A stretch of 64,000 nucleotides of DNA from Saccharospirillaceae bacterium (GTDB lineage: Bacteria; Pseudomonadota; Gammaproteobacteria; Pseudomonadales; Oceanobacteraceae), in contig JAKVCS010000003.1 of NCBI GenBank assembly GCA_022448365.1, positions 992,001 to 1,056,000 on the forward strand, written 5' to 3'. This document shows, piece by piece, positions 46,905 to 56,055 of this stretch (position 1 is the first letter of the stretch; every line of letters begins with the position of its first letter). Below the pieces are notes generated by a model. That model saw only the letters and a list, made by a program, of their open reading frames with translations. It was not told where the DNA came from and ran no database searches. Made by a program: the position numbers and the translations under genes.

Positions 46905-47647
46905 GCTGGACAGAATTAAACGCTAGCGAATCCGACATGCTTTATTGCTGGTTTCCCGGCTGGAGTTTTTCTGCTGAAGTATTCTCGCCGCTTTACCAGC
47001 AATTGTCGGGCAGGCATCTGGGGGCAGACTACATTGCGGGAACCAACCTGGAGCCTCACGCCCTGAATCTATCCGATCAGTTAAACCAAATTTGTCATCA
47101 ACAATCGATCAAAAAAATCATCTGTATTGGCTGGTCACTAGGGGGCGCATTAGCCATTCATACCTTGAAACAATTTCAGATGGTTTCTGATATTCCAACT
47201 GCTCTGATTACCCTCGCAACCGGTGAGCGCTTTGTGCAGCAGCCAGAGATTTCAACACAAGGAATGCAGCAAGAAGTCTTTGCGGCGTTTTCAGAAAATC
47301 TGGAAAAGTTTCCGGCAAAAACTGGCAAACGCTTTTTAGGTCTGTGTACTCAATATGCAGACGCACCAAGAGCATTCATGCGTGAGCTGTCGAATACTCA
47401 ACTGTGTGACGCAACAATATTAATCGAGTCTTTAAACTGGCTGAATTACGCCAGGCTTCCAGCAATAGAAATACCGCAACAACACTGGTATGCACAACAG
47501 GACAGCTTTAATCCTCGACGTTTAATACCGGCCTTCGAATCATCGCAAAGCAGCCATGCTTTCTTTTTAGCTGAGCCTAGCCAGAAAGAGTTGTTCAAAG
47601 TGATACAGTCACTGCAATATCAGCTGAATTCGGGAGAAGTCTGTTAA
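46901..47647 (+). CDS. bioH: BioH-like pimeloyl-ACP methyl ester carboxylesterase
   Basis: 248 residues, alpha/beta hydrolase. Seen: an oxyanion-type FPGWSFSAEVFSPLYQQL near the start, nucleophile elbow GWSLGG with Ser79, a likely acid in YAQQDSF and a likely His in SSHAFF. Sequence identity to E. coli BioH looks low; assignment rests on fold, length and the location between bioF and bioC, as in Pseudomonas-type bioFHCD operons. Demethylates pimeloyl-ACP methyl ester to end the BioC-BioH pathway. A distinct esterase isofamily is the main alternative. Confidence 0.85.
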   Translation: MSWTELNASESDMLYCWFPGWSFSAEVFSPLYQQLSGRHLGADYIAGTNLEPHALNLSDQLNQICHQQSIKKIICIGWSLGGALAIHTLKQFQMVSDIPTALITLATGERFVQQPEISTQGMQQEVFAAFSENLEKFPAKTGKRFLGLCTQYADAPRAFMRELSNTQLCDATILIESLNWLNYARLPAIEIPQQHWYAQQDSFNPRRLIPAFESSQSSHAFFLAEPSQKELFKVIQSLQYQLNSGEVC

Positions 47648-48510
47648 TGAATGTTGTCAATATTGATTCGCGGTCTTCTCCTAAAAAAAATACTGAGGGT
47701 CATTCTGCTCACAGTGGCAGTCGTGACAAAAAACAGGTTGCCCGACAGTTCAGTCGTGCTGCGGCAAGTTATGACAGTGCCGCAACGATTCAGCAACAAG
47801 CCATTGAGCGTTTATTAACGTTTCTGCCTGCTGTGGTTAATCAAGACCTGGGTCACTGGCTGGATATTGGCTGTGGAACGGGTGCAGCATTTGAGCCATT
47901 GCTGGAAAGAGGCATTCGACATTTAACCGGTGTTGATTTAGCCGAAGGGATGTTGCAGTTTGCCCAGCAACAAACAGCAGATTCCAACATTATTAACCGC
48001 CTTGAATTTGTTCAGGCGGATGCTGACGACTTACCTTTCCACGACGATAGTAAAAACGGTATTTTTTCCAGCCTGATGCTGCAGTGGAGTGAAAACCCGT
48101 TACACACCCTGAACGAATGGCAACGGGTATTAAGACCAGGCTCCATGATGGCGATTGCTACATTATTGCCCGGAACACAGCAGGAATTAAGTGACGCCTG
48201 GCACCAGATTGATGAACGACCGCATGTAAATCAGTTTGTCGAAAAACAGCGCCTGGTGGATATCTGTGCTCAGCTGAACCTGGAAATTATTACCCAGCAT
48301 CAGGAGCGCCTGATAGAGCATTATGATTCATTAACGGAATTATTGCGCAGCTTAAAAGCCATTGGGGCGACTAATGTTAACTCTGGTCGTAAATCCGGTT
48401 TGGGTGGCCGAGCAGCCCTAAAACAACTGGATCAGTTTTATCCGCGCGACAATAACGGCAAGCTACCGGTGAGTTATCAGGTATTTTGGCTGGTTTTACG
48501 CAAAAGCTAA
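47647..48510 (+). CDS. bioC: BioC, malonyl-ACP O-methyltransferase
   Basis: 287 residues. Methylates malonyl-ACP so it can prime fatty-acid synthesis toward pimelate. Seen: a 25-residue N-terminal extension, then the BioC-type QVARQFSRAAASYDSAATIQ, SAM motif I WLDIGCGTGAAFEPLL, GVDLAEGMLQ, DADDLPFHDDSKNGIFSSLM, LQWSENPLHTL, and ELLRSLKAIGATNV. It starts one base into the bioH stop (TAATG), indicating coupling. Confidence 0.96.
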   Translation: MNVVNIDSRSSPKKNTEGHSAHSGSRDKKQVARQFSRAAASYDSAATIQQQAIERLLTFLPAVVNQDLGHWLDIGCGTGAAFEPLLERGIRHLTGVDLAEGMLQFAQQQTADSNIINRLEFVQADADDLPFHDDSKNGIFSSLMLQWSENPLHTLNEWQRVLRPGSMMAIATLLPGTQQELSDAWHQIDERPHVNQFVEKQRLVDICAQLNLEIITQHQERLIEHYDSLTELLRSLKAIGATNVNSGRKSGLGGRAALKQLDQFYPRDNNGKLPVSYQVFWLVLRKS

Positions 48511-48530
48511 CCATATTCACGAGGGAAATC

Positions 48531-49238
48531 ATGAAACGCTATTTTGTTACCGGTACCGACACTGACGCAGGTAAAACCCTTGTTTCCTCTGCCCTGCTAC
48601 AAAAAGCCCAACAACAAGGCCAAACCACGTTTGGTTTAAAGCCGGTTGCTGCTGGTTGTGAATTAACCGATGGTGATAACAGCAAAGAGTGGCAGAACGA
48701 GGATGCTCAGCTGCTACGTCGCTACAGTTCCGAGCAACACCCTTATTCGACCCATAATCCGGTTGCCTTAAGAGCCGCCATTGCTCCCCATATTGCCGCT
48801 GAGTTAGAGAATAACTCGCTATCAAAGGCGTCATTATTTGAAGCCTGCCAACCCGGTTTAGATGCCACTGTCGATTTTCAATTGGTTGAGGGGGCAGGCG
48901 GTTGGCTGGTGCCTCTCAACAACACTGAAACCCTGGCAGACTTTGCCTGCGAGCTGGACGCCGAGATCATTCTGGTTGTCGGCCTCCGCCTCGGTTGTAT
49001 AAACCACGCATTACTGACCGCACACATGGTTCAAAACAGTGGCGCCCGACTGATTGGCTGGGTCGCCAATAGCCTGTCCGAAAATATGGAAGCTCAGGCC
49101 GGAAACCTGGCTTTTCTAAAGCAATGGTTTACTGAACAGGGTATCAGCTTTCTTGGTCATACGCCTTTTATTGCAGCGATTGATCGCACCGATCCGGAAC
49201 AACTGCAACAAATCACCGATTGCCTGACACTGCCGTAA
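48531..49238 (+). CDS. bioD: BioD, dethiobiotin synthetase
   Basis: 235 residues from ATG 48531, which has GAGGG upstream and gives MKRYFVTGTDTDAGKT; the longer frame inside bioC is rejected. ATP-dependent ureido-ring closure of DAPA. Seen: P-loop GTDTDAGKT (8-16), FGLKPVAAGCE, the acidic VEGAGGWLVPL and LVVGLRLGCINHALLTA. Last gene of the bio operon. bioB, the final enzyme, is not in this window. Confidence 0.97.
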   Translation: MKRYFVTGTDTDAGKTLVSSALLQKAQQQGQTTFGLKPVAAGCELTDGDNSKEWQNEDAQLLRRYSSEQHPYSTHNPVALRAAIAPHIAAELENNSLSKASLFEACQPGLDATVDFQLVEGAGGWLVPLNNTETLADFACELDAEIILVVGLRLGCINHALLTAHMVQNSGARLIGWVANSLSENMEAQAGNLAFLKQWFTEQGISFLGHTPFIAAIDRTDPEQLQQITDCLTLP

Positions 49239-49306
49239 ATATTGCACGTGACGATTAATTCACGGCTTTGCTATCATGGGCGAACTTTCAACCGTGAAGC
49301 TTATCC

Positions 49307-50335
49307 ATGGAAGATGCCATTAATATTGAACAGATTCAGCACTTTGTGCCGTTCGACGAGTTATCCGAACACGCTATCGAAGAGCTGCTGCCTCATTTCC
49401 GTCAACATCAACTGGGCGCAAAAAAGATTCTGTTTAAACGCGGCGTTCATGACGATGAATGCCATTTTTTGCTGTCAGGGGAAATCGATCTGGCGGACGA
49501 AAGTTTTAACATCACCACAGTAACCGGTAATGATGATGAGAACTTTCTGGCTCTGGATAGCAGTCATCCGATTCATCGCTGCTCGGGTATTACCCAATCG
49601 GCTTGTACCTTCTTCTCGATCAAGCGTCAGTATCTGGAATTGATCACCACCTGGGCAGAGCTGCGCCAATCTTATGAACAGATAGACGAACAAGCAGATT
49701 GGCTTGAAGCGCTGCTGACGTCCAACCTGTTCAATCGTATTCCTCCGGCGAACATCCAACAATTACTGGCCAAGTTTCAGGAGCGCAGCACAACACTGGG
49801 TGAAGAAATCATTAAAGAAGGTGATGAAGGTACCGAGTGCTACGTTATCAAAACCGGCAAAGCCGTAGTGAGCCGGAAGCAAGGCAACAAGCAGGAGACA
49901 CTCGCGGCTTTATCCACAGGTCAGTTGTTTGGTGAGGATGCACTGGTCAGTGCCATGCCACGGAATGCCAGCATTACCATGAGCAGCGATGGCGAACTGA
50001 TGGTATTAACCAAAGAAGACTTTGATACCCTGCTGAAACAACCGGTACTGGAATATCTCAATGAAGAACAACTGAAGCAATTGATCGATGATGGTGATAC
50101 CGGCACGGTGATTATCGATGTGCGAACCCGGCAGGAAGCATCCGCCAATCCCGTTGCCCGGGCACGAAATATTCCTCTGGCACAATTACGAGGTCATCTC
50201 GACGAATTATCGAAGGAATTCGTACACGTTCTGATGGGGGAAGGACGTGGCGAGGCGGCGGCTTATATTCTTAGCGAAGCCGGCTTCCAGGCGAAAGTGT
50301 TGACACTGGCAGAACCGGCAACAGAACAGTCTTAG
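49307..50335 (+). CDS. Two cyclic-nucleotide-binding-type domains plus rhodanese-like domain
   Basis: 342 residues. Residues about 8-115 form a first, degenerate cNMP-binding fold (GAKKILFKRGVHDDECHFLLSG). Residues about 137-250 form a second, better one with the phosphate-binding cassette FGEDALVSAMPRNASI (208-223, Arg219). Residues about 255-335 form a rhodanese domain (GTVIIDVRTRQEA), but the active-site loop reads VLMGEGRGEAAAY, with Met310 where the catalytic Cys belongs. No DNA-binding domain. Probably a cytosolic sensor or scaffold rather than a sulfurtransferase (inference). Convergent with trxB. Confidence 0.85.
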   Translation: MEDAINIEQIQHFVPFDELSEHAIEELLPHFRQHQLGAKKILFKRGVHDDECHFLLSGEIDLADESFNITTVTGNDDENFLALDSSHPIHRCSGITQSACTFFSIKRQYLELITTWAELRQSYEQIDEQADWLEALLTSNLFNRIPPANIQQLLAKFQERSTTLGEEIIKEGDEGTECYVIKTGKAVVSRKQGNKQETLAALSTGQLFGEDALVSAMPRNASITMSSDGELMVLTKEDFDTLLKQPVLEYLNEEQLKQLIDDGDTGTVIIDVRTRQEASANPVARARNIPLAQLRGHLDELSKEFVHVLMGEGRGEAAAYILSEAGFQAKVLTLAEPATEQS

Positions 50336-50367
50336 TCGTCCGCTGTTGCAACCATGATTCAGAGCAC

Positions 50368-50394
50368 AAAAAAACCCGCCTTAGCGGGTTTTTT
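50368..50394. terminator. Bidirectional terminator between convergent genes
   Basis: Core arms CCCGC and GCGGG with flanking A7 and T6 runs that extend the stem, loop CTTA. It serves both the cNMP/rhodanese gene (+) and trxB (-). Confidence 0.9.
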
Positions 50395-50407
50395 GCAATC
50401 AGGGTAA

Positions 50408-51788
<1,381 letters not shown>

Positions 51789-52502
51789 ATGCAAAAGCGG
51801 CAAGAAATCCAGCAGAAGTCCAGATTGGGAACACTGTTAATTCATAAAGGACTGATTACTCGCCAACAGCTGGATCAGGCCCTGACTCATCAGGCCAAAA
51901 GCGGTAAACGTTTGGGTGAAGTGTTAGTTGAACACAACTGGATCACCGAAAAACAACTTAGCAGGGTATTGAAAAAGCAATCACGCTACCGTCTGGTTGC
52001 AGCTGTGAGCGCAATACTGCTAGGTCCGATTCAACCTTTCGTAGCCAGCGCCAATGCCGCGATCGATAACAATCGTGCCATCGCCGAGCAAACCTTATCT
52101 GAGCGTATCGGGCTTCAATCCATACCCGACTCTGACCTCAGTGCCGTCACGGGCCAAGCGGTCGGCTCCAACTACGACAAATTGATCGATATTATCAACG
52201 GCAGTTCCTCGGCAGAGGATGATCTGGCTTTAACCAGCCTGGAGTCTCTTGCCGGCGCGCTGATTCCGGGGACTAATTTGCTCGACGCAGATATGGAAAT
52301 CACTGGCATCGAATACGAACCAGGCCCAAAGACCTCGCTCAATGCTGATGGCTCTCTGGATGTTAAGGTACCCACCAAAATTAAACAGATCGCGTTTAAG
52401 AATGTTCGGGTTGCTGGCGCAACCGGGGCCCACTTTGGGGACGTTACGATGAGTAATATCAACCTCGAAGGAGTTGACGTGAAAATTCGTTTGCGCCCTT
52501 AA
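51789..52502 (+). CDS. MshEN-like domain fused to a 'VTGQA'-motif exported protein
   Basis: 237 residues. Residues 12-66 match the N-terminal domain of type II secretion/MshE ATPases, which in MshE binds c-di-GMP: RLGTLLIHKGLITRQQLDQA followed by RLGEVLVEHNWITEKQLSRV. Residues 69-91 are a hydrophobic segment with an AxA-type site (ILLGPIQPFVASANAA) that reads like a Sec signal peptide, directly followed by IPDSDLSAVTGQA, the mature N-terminal signature of DUF6160/FilF-type surface proteins. The C-terminal half is beta-rich. TTG 51969 would start a product carrying that signal at its own N-terminus. A strong terminator follows. Confidence 0.75.
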   Translation: MQKRQEIQQKSRLGTLLIHKGLITRQQLDQALTHQAKSGKRLGEVLVEHNWITEKQLSRVLKKQSRYRLVAAVSAILLGPIQPFVASANAAIDNNRAIAEQTLSERIGLQSIPDSDLSAVTGQAVGSNYDKLIDIINGSSSAEDDLALTSLESLAGALIPGTNLLDADMEITGIEYEPGPKTSLNADGSLDVKVPTKIKQIAFKNVRVAGATGAHFGDVTMSNINLEGVDVKIRLRP

Positions 52503-52520
52503 GGTTTAGCCATACCGGGC

Positions 52521-52558
52521 AAAAGCAGGGAGACACCCTAGCGGACTCCCTGCTTTTT
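52521..52558 (+). terminator. Rho-independent terminator
   Basis: Arms AAAAGCAGGGAG and CTCCCTGCTTTT around a 13-base loop, followed by T, 18 bases after the stop of the MshEN-like gene. The A-rich left side could also serve the convergent gene. Confidence 0.9.
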
Positions 52559-52577
52559 TATGCCGGATAGCAACCCG

Positions 52578-54239
52578 TTAATTCAGGAATTGTTGAATCA
52601 GCTGCGCTTTTTCAGCATCGGCTCTCGCCGCAATACTGACTAATTGCTGACGTTGAGTAAGCGTTAATGCACTGACTTCCCAATTCGACAAAATTGCATT
52701 ATTTACAAGATTCGAAGGTTCGTCCGCGATGTGATCGATCAGCGACTGACGGTAATCAGGGTTACGACTTAACACCGCGCCGGATGCATAACGCTCCTTA
52801 TCGGAACCATTCGCCAGGGCAGCCACCATTTTATTTTCTAATCCCGAGATTTTAGCATTTCCCGCCGCCAGAATTGCGCTGGCAGACTGACTACCACCCT
52901 GACCGATGGTATTACTAAGTTGACCTGTCAGACGATCACGCAGATCTGCTGTGCTCTCACCTGCTACTTCCAAAGTCTGAATCGTCGTACCCATATTGAT
53001 CAAAGCGTTATTGCGCACGTTTGCCGATTCATCAACTTGATTAGCCAATACCGAGAAACGATCAAACGTCTGCGGCGTTACCTTATCGTTGCTCGACAAA
53101 GAGACCATCAACCTCACTTTTTGCAGATCCACTGCTGTTCCTGCCTTGAGTGGCATTGCTGCCAGAATATCGAGCATAAATGCTTCAGCATCCTCGCGGC
53201 CTGTCAGCCCAAGCGCAAAAATTAAGTCGCGCTTGGTTGCATCATCAAGATTATCCTCCATCAAAGCATCGCGTGTGTCGTACGCCGAAAAATTGTCGAG
53301 CATATAATCAGCAGCCTGTTTCAGGGCTGCAACATTTTTACTGTTACCAAAGCCTGCAATGGCGTCCCACATCTGCTGCTCATCGTCGATATCAGCTGTG
53401 AACTCATCGCCGTTTACCTGTTTAACATTCCAGTGATTACCACTGTTCGCATAAGCACTGTATTCAAGTTGATCCAGATCTTTTGTCGCAGCAATACGCT
53501 CAGCTTCGATACGAAAACGAATAAAGCCCTGTTGTCCGGCCGCGCTAATTGGCTGTTGCTCGTTGGATAGCATTTTTTTCGGCAAACAGTGATTATCCAG
53601 AGTAACCTGCCAATCGCTCTGATATTGGTTAAAGGAATTCAGAAATTTATCGATGTTGGCAGTCGTCGGAAACACGGCACGCGCAACACGCCCGGCATCG
53701 TGACGATAACGATAGGTGCGCTGCATCGCGTCATATGGGAAAAAATAGTTATCCCGATCATTACCGACAGACAGTGCTTTCATCAGCTGAGACAAAATCG
53801 CCATGGGATGACGCTCAATCAACCCCAGCGAATTAAACGAGGAAAACACCAGATATTGATCAGCATTGGCTTTCGTAAGAAACAAGACGTCGTGCAAGGG
53901 TAAGTCTCCCTCACCTTCATTCACACGGATATCACCAGCAAGACCTTTAACGACATTATCATTGGCTTGCTGCAGATGAATATTAAAACCTAAGCGTGAG
54001 TCGTAAACGGCGTGACCATTTAATTCAGACGCGACCGTCACAGTGACTTGGTAAGCCACATTCAGAGACTGCCCGGCAGAACAGGAAAAAGCCATTAGCT
54101 GCCCGGAATCATTCAAATCCTGTACGTTCACATATTCAGGCGCTCCGGTTGGTAGCGATTGGATGTATAGATACAGCGCGCCAGCCGATATCAGCAGCAG
54201 AGAGATAATTACAATTGTTATTCTTTTCAAAATAGCCAT
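52578..54239 (-). CDS. Membrane-anchored protein with beta-rich N-domain and helical repeats
   Basis: 553 residues, no recognised family. One N-terminal membrane helix (ITIVIISLLLISAGALYLYI, about 7-26). Residues about 45-280 are beta-rich, with the segment LNVAYQVTVTVASELNGHA and later VYDSRLGFNIHLQQANDN. Residues about 295-553 are helical and repetitive, HEAT-like in style (TKRDLIFALGLTGREDAEAF, VRNNALINMGTTIQTL, LVNNAILSNWEVSALTL). A beta sheet followed by a helical superhelix recalls the N-terminal module of large lipid-transfer proteins, but this is a shape comparison only. Convergent with the MshEN-like gene, in the same direction as the Cys-repeat gene upstream. Confidence 0.75.
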   Translation of the reverse strand: MAILKRITIVIISLLLISAGALYLYIQSLPTGAPEYVNVQDLNDSGQLMAFSCSAGQSLNVAYQVTVTVASELNGHAVYDSRLGFNIHLQQANDNVVKGLAGDIRVNEGEGDLPLHDVLFLTKANADQYLVFSSFNSLGLIERHPMAILSQLMKALSVGNDRDNYFFPYDAMQRTYRYRHDAGRVARAVFPTTANIDKFLNSFNQYQSDWQVTLDNHCLPKKMLSNEQQPISAAGQQGFIRFRIEAERIAATKDLDQLEYSAYANSGNHWNVKQVNGDEFTADIDDEQQMWDAIAGFGNSKNVAALKQAADYMLDNFSAYDTRDALMEDNLDDATKRDLIFALGLTGREDAEAFMLDILAAMPLKAGTAVDLQKVRLMVSLSSNDKVTPQTFDRFSVLANQVDESANVRNNALINMGTTIQTLEVAGESTADLRDRLTGQLSNTIGQGGSQSASAILAAGNAKISGLENKMVAALANGSDKERYASGAVLSRNPDYRQSLIDHIADEPSNLVNNAILSNWEVSALTLTQRQQLVSIAARADAEKAQLIQQFLN

Positions 54240-54252
54240 GCCAAAACCTGAT

Positions 54253-54296
54253 ACAAAAAAGCCCTTTCGCGCCTTATTTGGGCGCCAAAGGGCTTT
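54253..54296 (-). terminator. Strong terminator after the Cys-repeat gene
   Basis: Long stem: AAAGCCCTTT with AAAGGGCTTT, and inner GCGCC with GGCGC. The leftward transcript ends in six U. It separates the Cys-repeat gene from the 553-residue gene. Confidence 0.9.
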
Positions 54297-54340
54297 ATAT
54301 CATGACTAATACAGTGATGTATTAAACGTGCTGTAGTTGA

Positions 54341-55864
54341 TTACTGTGCAATCGCCTGAGATTCTTCACGCACAAACTCAACCGCATTGTCTTCGACGCC
54401 GGTCCATTTCAGATCCGCTTCGTCGCCAAAGGCGTTGATATCGATGCCCAGGACTTTCAGGAATGTGTTCACATACCCATTACCTGAACTCAGCTCACGC
54501 TTCAGAGTTTCCGTTTTATAGGTTTCATAGCCCCCCTCTGAAGACTCACGAACACCCTCTTCAACAGCGTAAGGCATCGCCAGATCCATCACCCATAATT
54601 TAAAGTCAGCGCCAATTTGCAGCAGATCAGGAAGGAAGTTAAGAATGGAGGTGATGCGCAGGTATGCGGTAGAAGACAACCACAGCTCCATGCGCGGAAT
54701 TACTTCCAGACTGGTGCTGTTCGCATGCTGCACGTCGTTGATAATGACAGCAGGTTGAGCACGATCAACAACCGATTCAAGAGTCGTCTCGGCGCTCAAA
54801 GTCGTGCCAACGGTGCCGTAGATGCGGAATGGAATCAGCTCATACACGGATACCGTCATTATCCCTAGATCAACACCTGCCAACGCATGCAAAGCAGGGT
54901 CGAAGGTTCGGGTAGAGGCTTTAACCGTAATACTCGGCTTCATCATCAGACCCGCCGTGGCGACCGTGCCGTCATCTTCACAGCTCAGTTCGGCAGAGAA
55001 GTCGAACAACACGGTTTCAGACAGAGTAGGAACAAACCATGCCTTATTTTCATCTTTAGTTTGATCCGAAATCGCACCAATAATCGCGCCCCCGGCAGCA
55101 TCAACACCTAAAGCACCAAGATTAGCTGCATCAGGAACCGGAACACCGGCAAAACCTTCAATGGCATCCAGACCACAGACGATTGGTGCAAAAGACATAT
55201 CGGTTTTCAGAGTCGGAGTCTGACCGTTCGGCACCAGGATGCCGCCTTGACCGGCATTCGCCAATGCAGTCTGGTGTTGAGCATCCGCCTGATTACGAAT
55301 GAGACTGGCCATACCAGCACCAAAACGACCAAAACACATCGGACCGACACCCTTGAACGTATCTGCGCAGGGTTGGTAACACAGACCCGCTTCATTCACC
55401 TGGCCGGATGGACACTGTTTAACTTTGCGTTCCTGAATCCAGGATTGCTTAGTGATGGTTTTCGGCCACCACTTCCACAAGGTACAAAAAGCACCCGTGT
55501 CGGAGTAACCAGGAGGACACTGTTGCCAGCACACACCTCCCACAGAGCTGAAACCTGCCGGACAATCTTTCGCGCAGAGGCCAGCGTTATTACTGTAGCC
55601 CACGGGACAAACGCTCGGAATTTTCCCCACACCGCGATTGTACGCCCACTCTTCAAACGGACGTTCTATTTTAGCAACGCTGGTATCGATCTTATCTTTC
55701 ACCTTACCAATAACAGACAGAAACCTGCTGCCCTCAGACTCACCACCAACCGCTTCGACTTCAACCGGGTAAATTGCACCCTTAGCAGCATCGGTGGCAG
55801 CCAAACTAAGCTGAGTCAACAATGTTAATGAGCAGATGGCGAACAGGCGTATGACGATGTTCAT
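54341..55864 (-). CDS. Secreted protein with periodic Cys repeats, unknown function
   Basis: 507 residues from ATG 55864, which has GGAGG upstream and starts a Sec signal peptide (MNIVIRLFAICSLTLLTQLS, cleavage near residue 22); the longer frame upstream is not coding. Residues 86-177 contain ten Cys spaced C-x10-C-x3-C repeatedly (86, 97, 101, 112, 116, 127, then 151, 162, 166, 177), each unit reading like CPxGYxxxxGxC. The remaining 330 residues have no recognised domain but include a central Gly/Ala-rich segment and a beta-rich end. Exported and probably disulfide-bonded. A perfect Fur-type box lies about 90 bp upstream. Function unknown. Confidence 0.8.
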   Translation of the reverse strand: MNIVIRLFAICSLTLLTQLSLAATDAAKGAIYPVEVEAVGGESEGSRFLSVIGKVKDKIDTSVAKIERPFEEWAYNRGVGKIPSVCPVGYSNNAGLCAKDCPAGFSSVGGVCWQQCPPGYSDTGAFCTLWKWWPKTITKQSWIQERKVKQCPSGQVNEAGLCYQPCADTFKGVGPMCFGRFGAGMASLIRNQADAQHQTALANAGQGGILVPNGQTPTLKTDMSFAPIVCGLDAIEGFAGVPVPDAANLGALGVDAAGGAIIGAISDQTKDENKAWFVPTLSETVLFDFSAELSCEDDGTVATAGLMMKPSITVKASTRTFDPALHALAGVDLGIMTVSVYELIPFRIYGTVGTTLSAETTLESVVDRAQPAVIINDVQHANSTSLEVIPRMELWLSSTAYLRITSILNFLPDLLQIGADFKLWVMDLAMPYAVEEGVRESSEGGYETYKTETLKRELSSGNGYVNTFLKVLGIDINAFGDEADLKWTGVEDNAVEFVREESQAIAQ

Positions 55865-55952
55865 GATTTTTATCCTCCACAGTTTGAGGCAAGAAGTTAG
55901 TCGCACAAAGGGGCTGAGTCTATCATCAGAGGTGTGAATATGCGCCAACAAA

Positions 55953-55967
55953 TGATAATTATTATCA
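55953..55967. promoter_or_regulatory. Fur box, perfect 7-1-7 inverted repeat
   Basis: TGATAAT-T-ATTATCA, identical to the 7-1-7 Fur-box core. It lies 89-103 bp upstream of the Cys-repeat gene start and after the phoD terminator, so that gene is its only sensible target. Confidence 0.75.
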
Positions 55968-56022
55968 TCCAAAGGACAAAATATGCCACGTTGAACTTTA
56001 GTACCACTTTTATCGAATGAGC

Positions 56023-56051
56023 AAAAAATAAGGCCACATCACTGTGGCCTT
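56023..56051 (-). terminator. Terminator after phoD
   Basis: AAGGCCACA-TCAC-TGTGGCCTT, 9-bp perfect arms. The leftward transcript ends in ATTTTTTGC. It starts 5 bases beyond the phoD stop. Confidence 0.9.
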
Positions 56052-56055
56052 GTTT

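Noticed and set aside
54617-55828. Several + strand frames opposite the Cys-repeat gene, up to 193 codons
   Set aside because: They are antisense to a gene with signal peptide, Shine-Dalgarno, terminator and regular Cys spacing; their products look like shadow translations.
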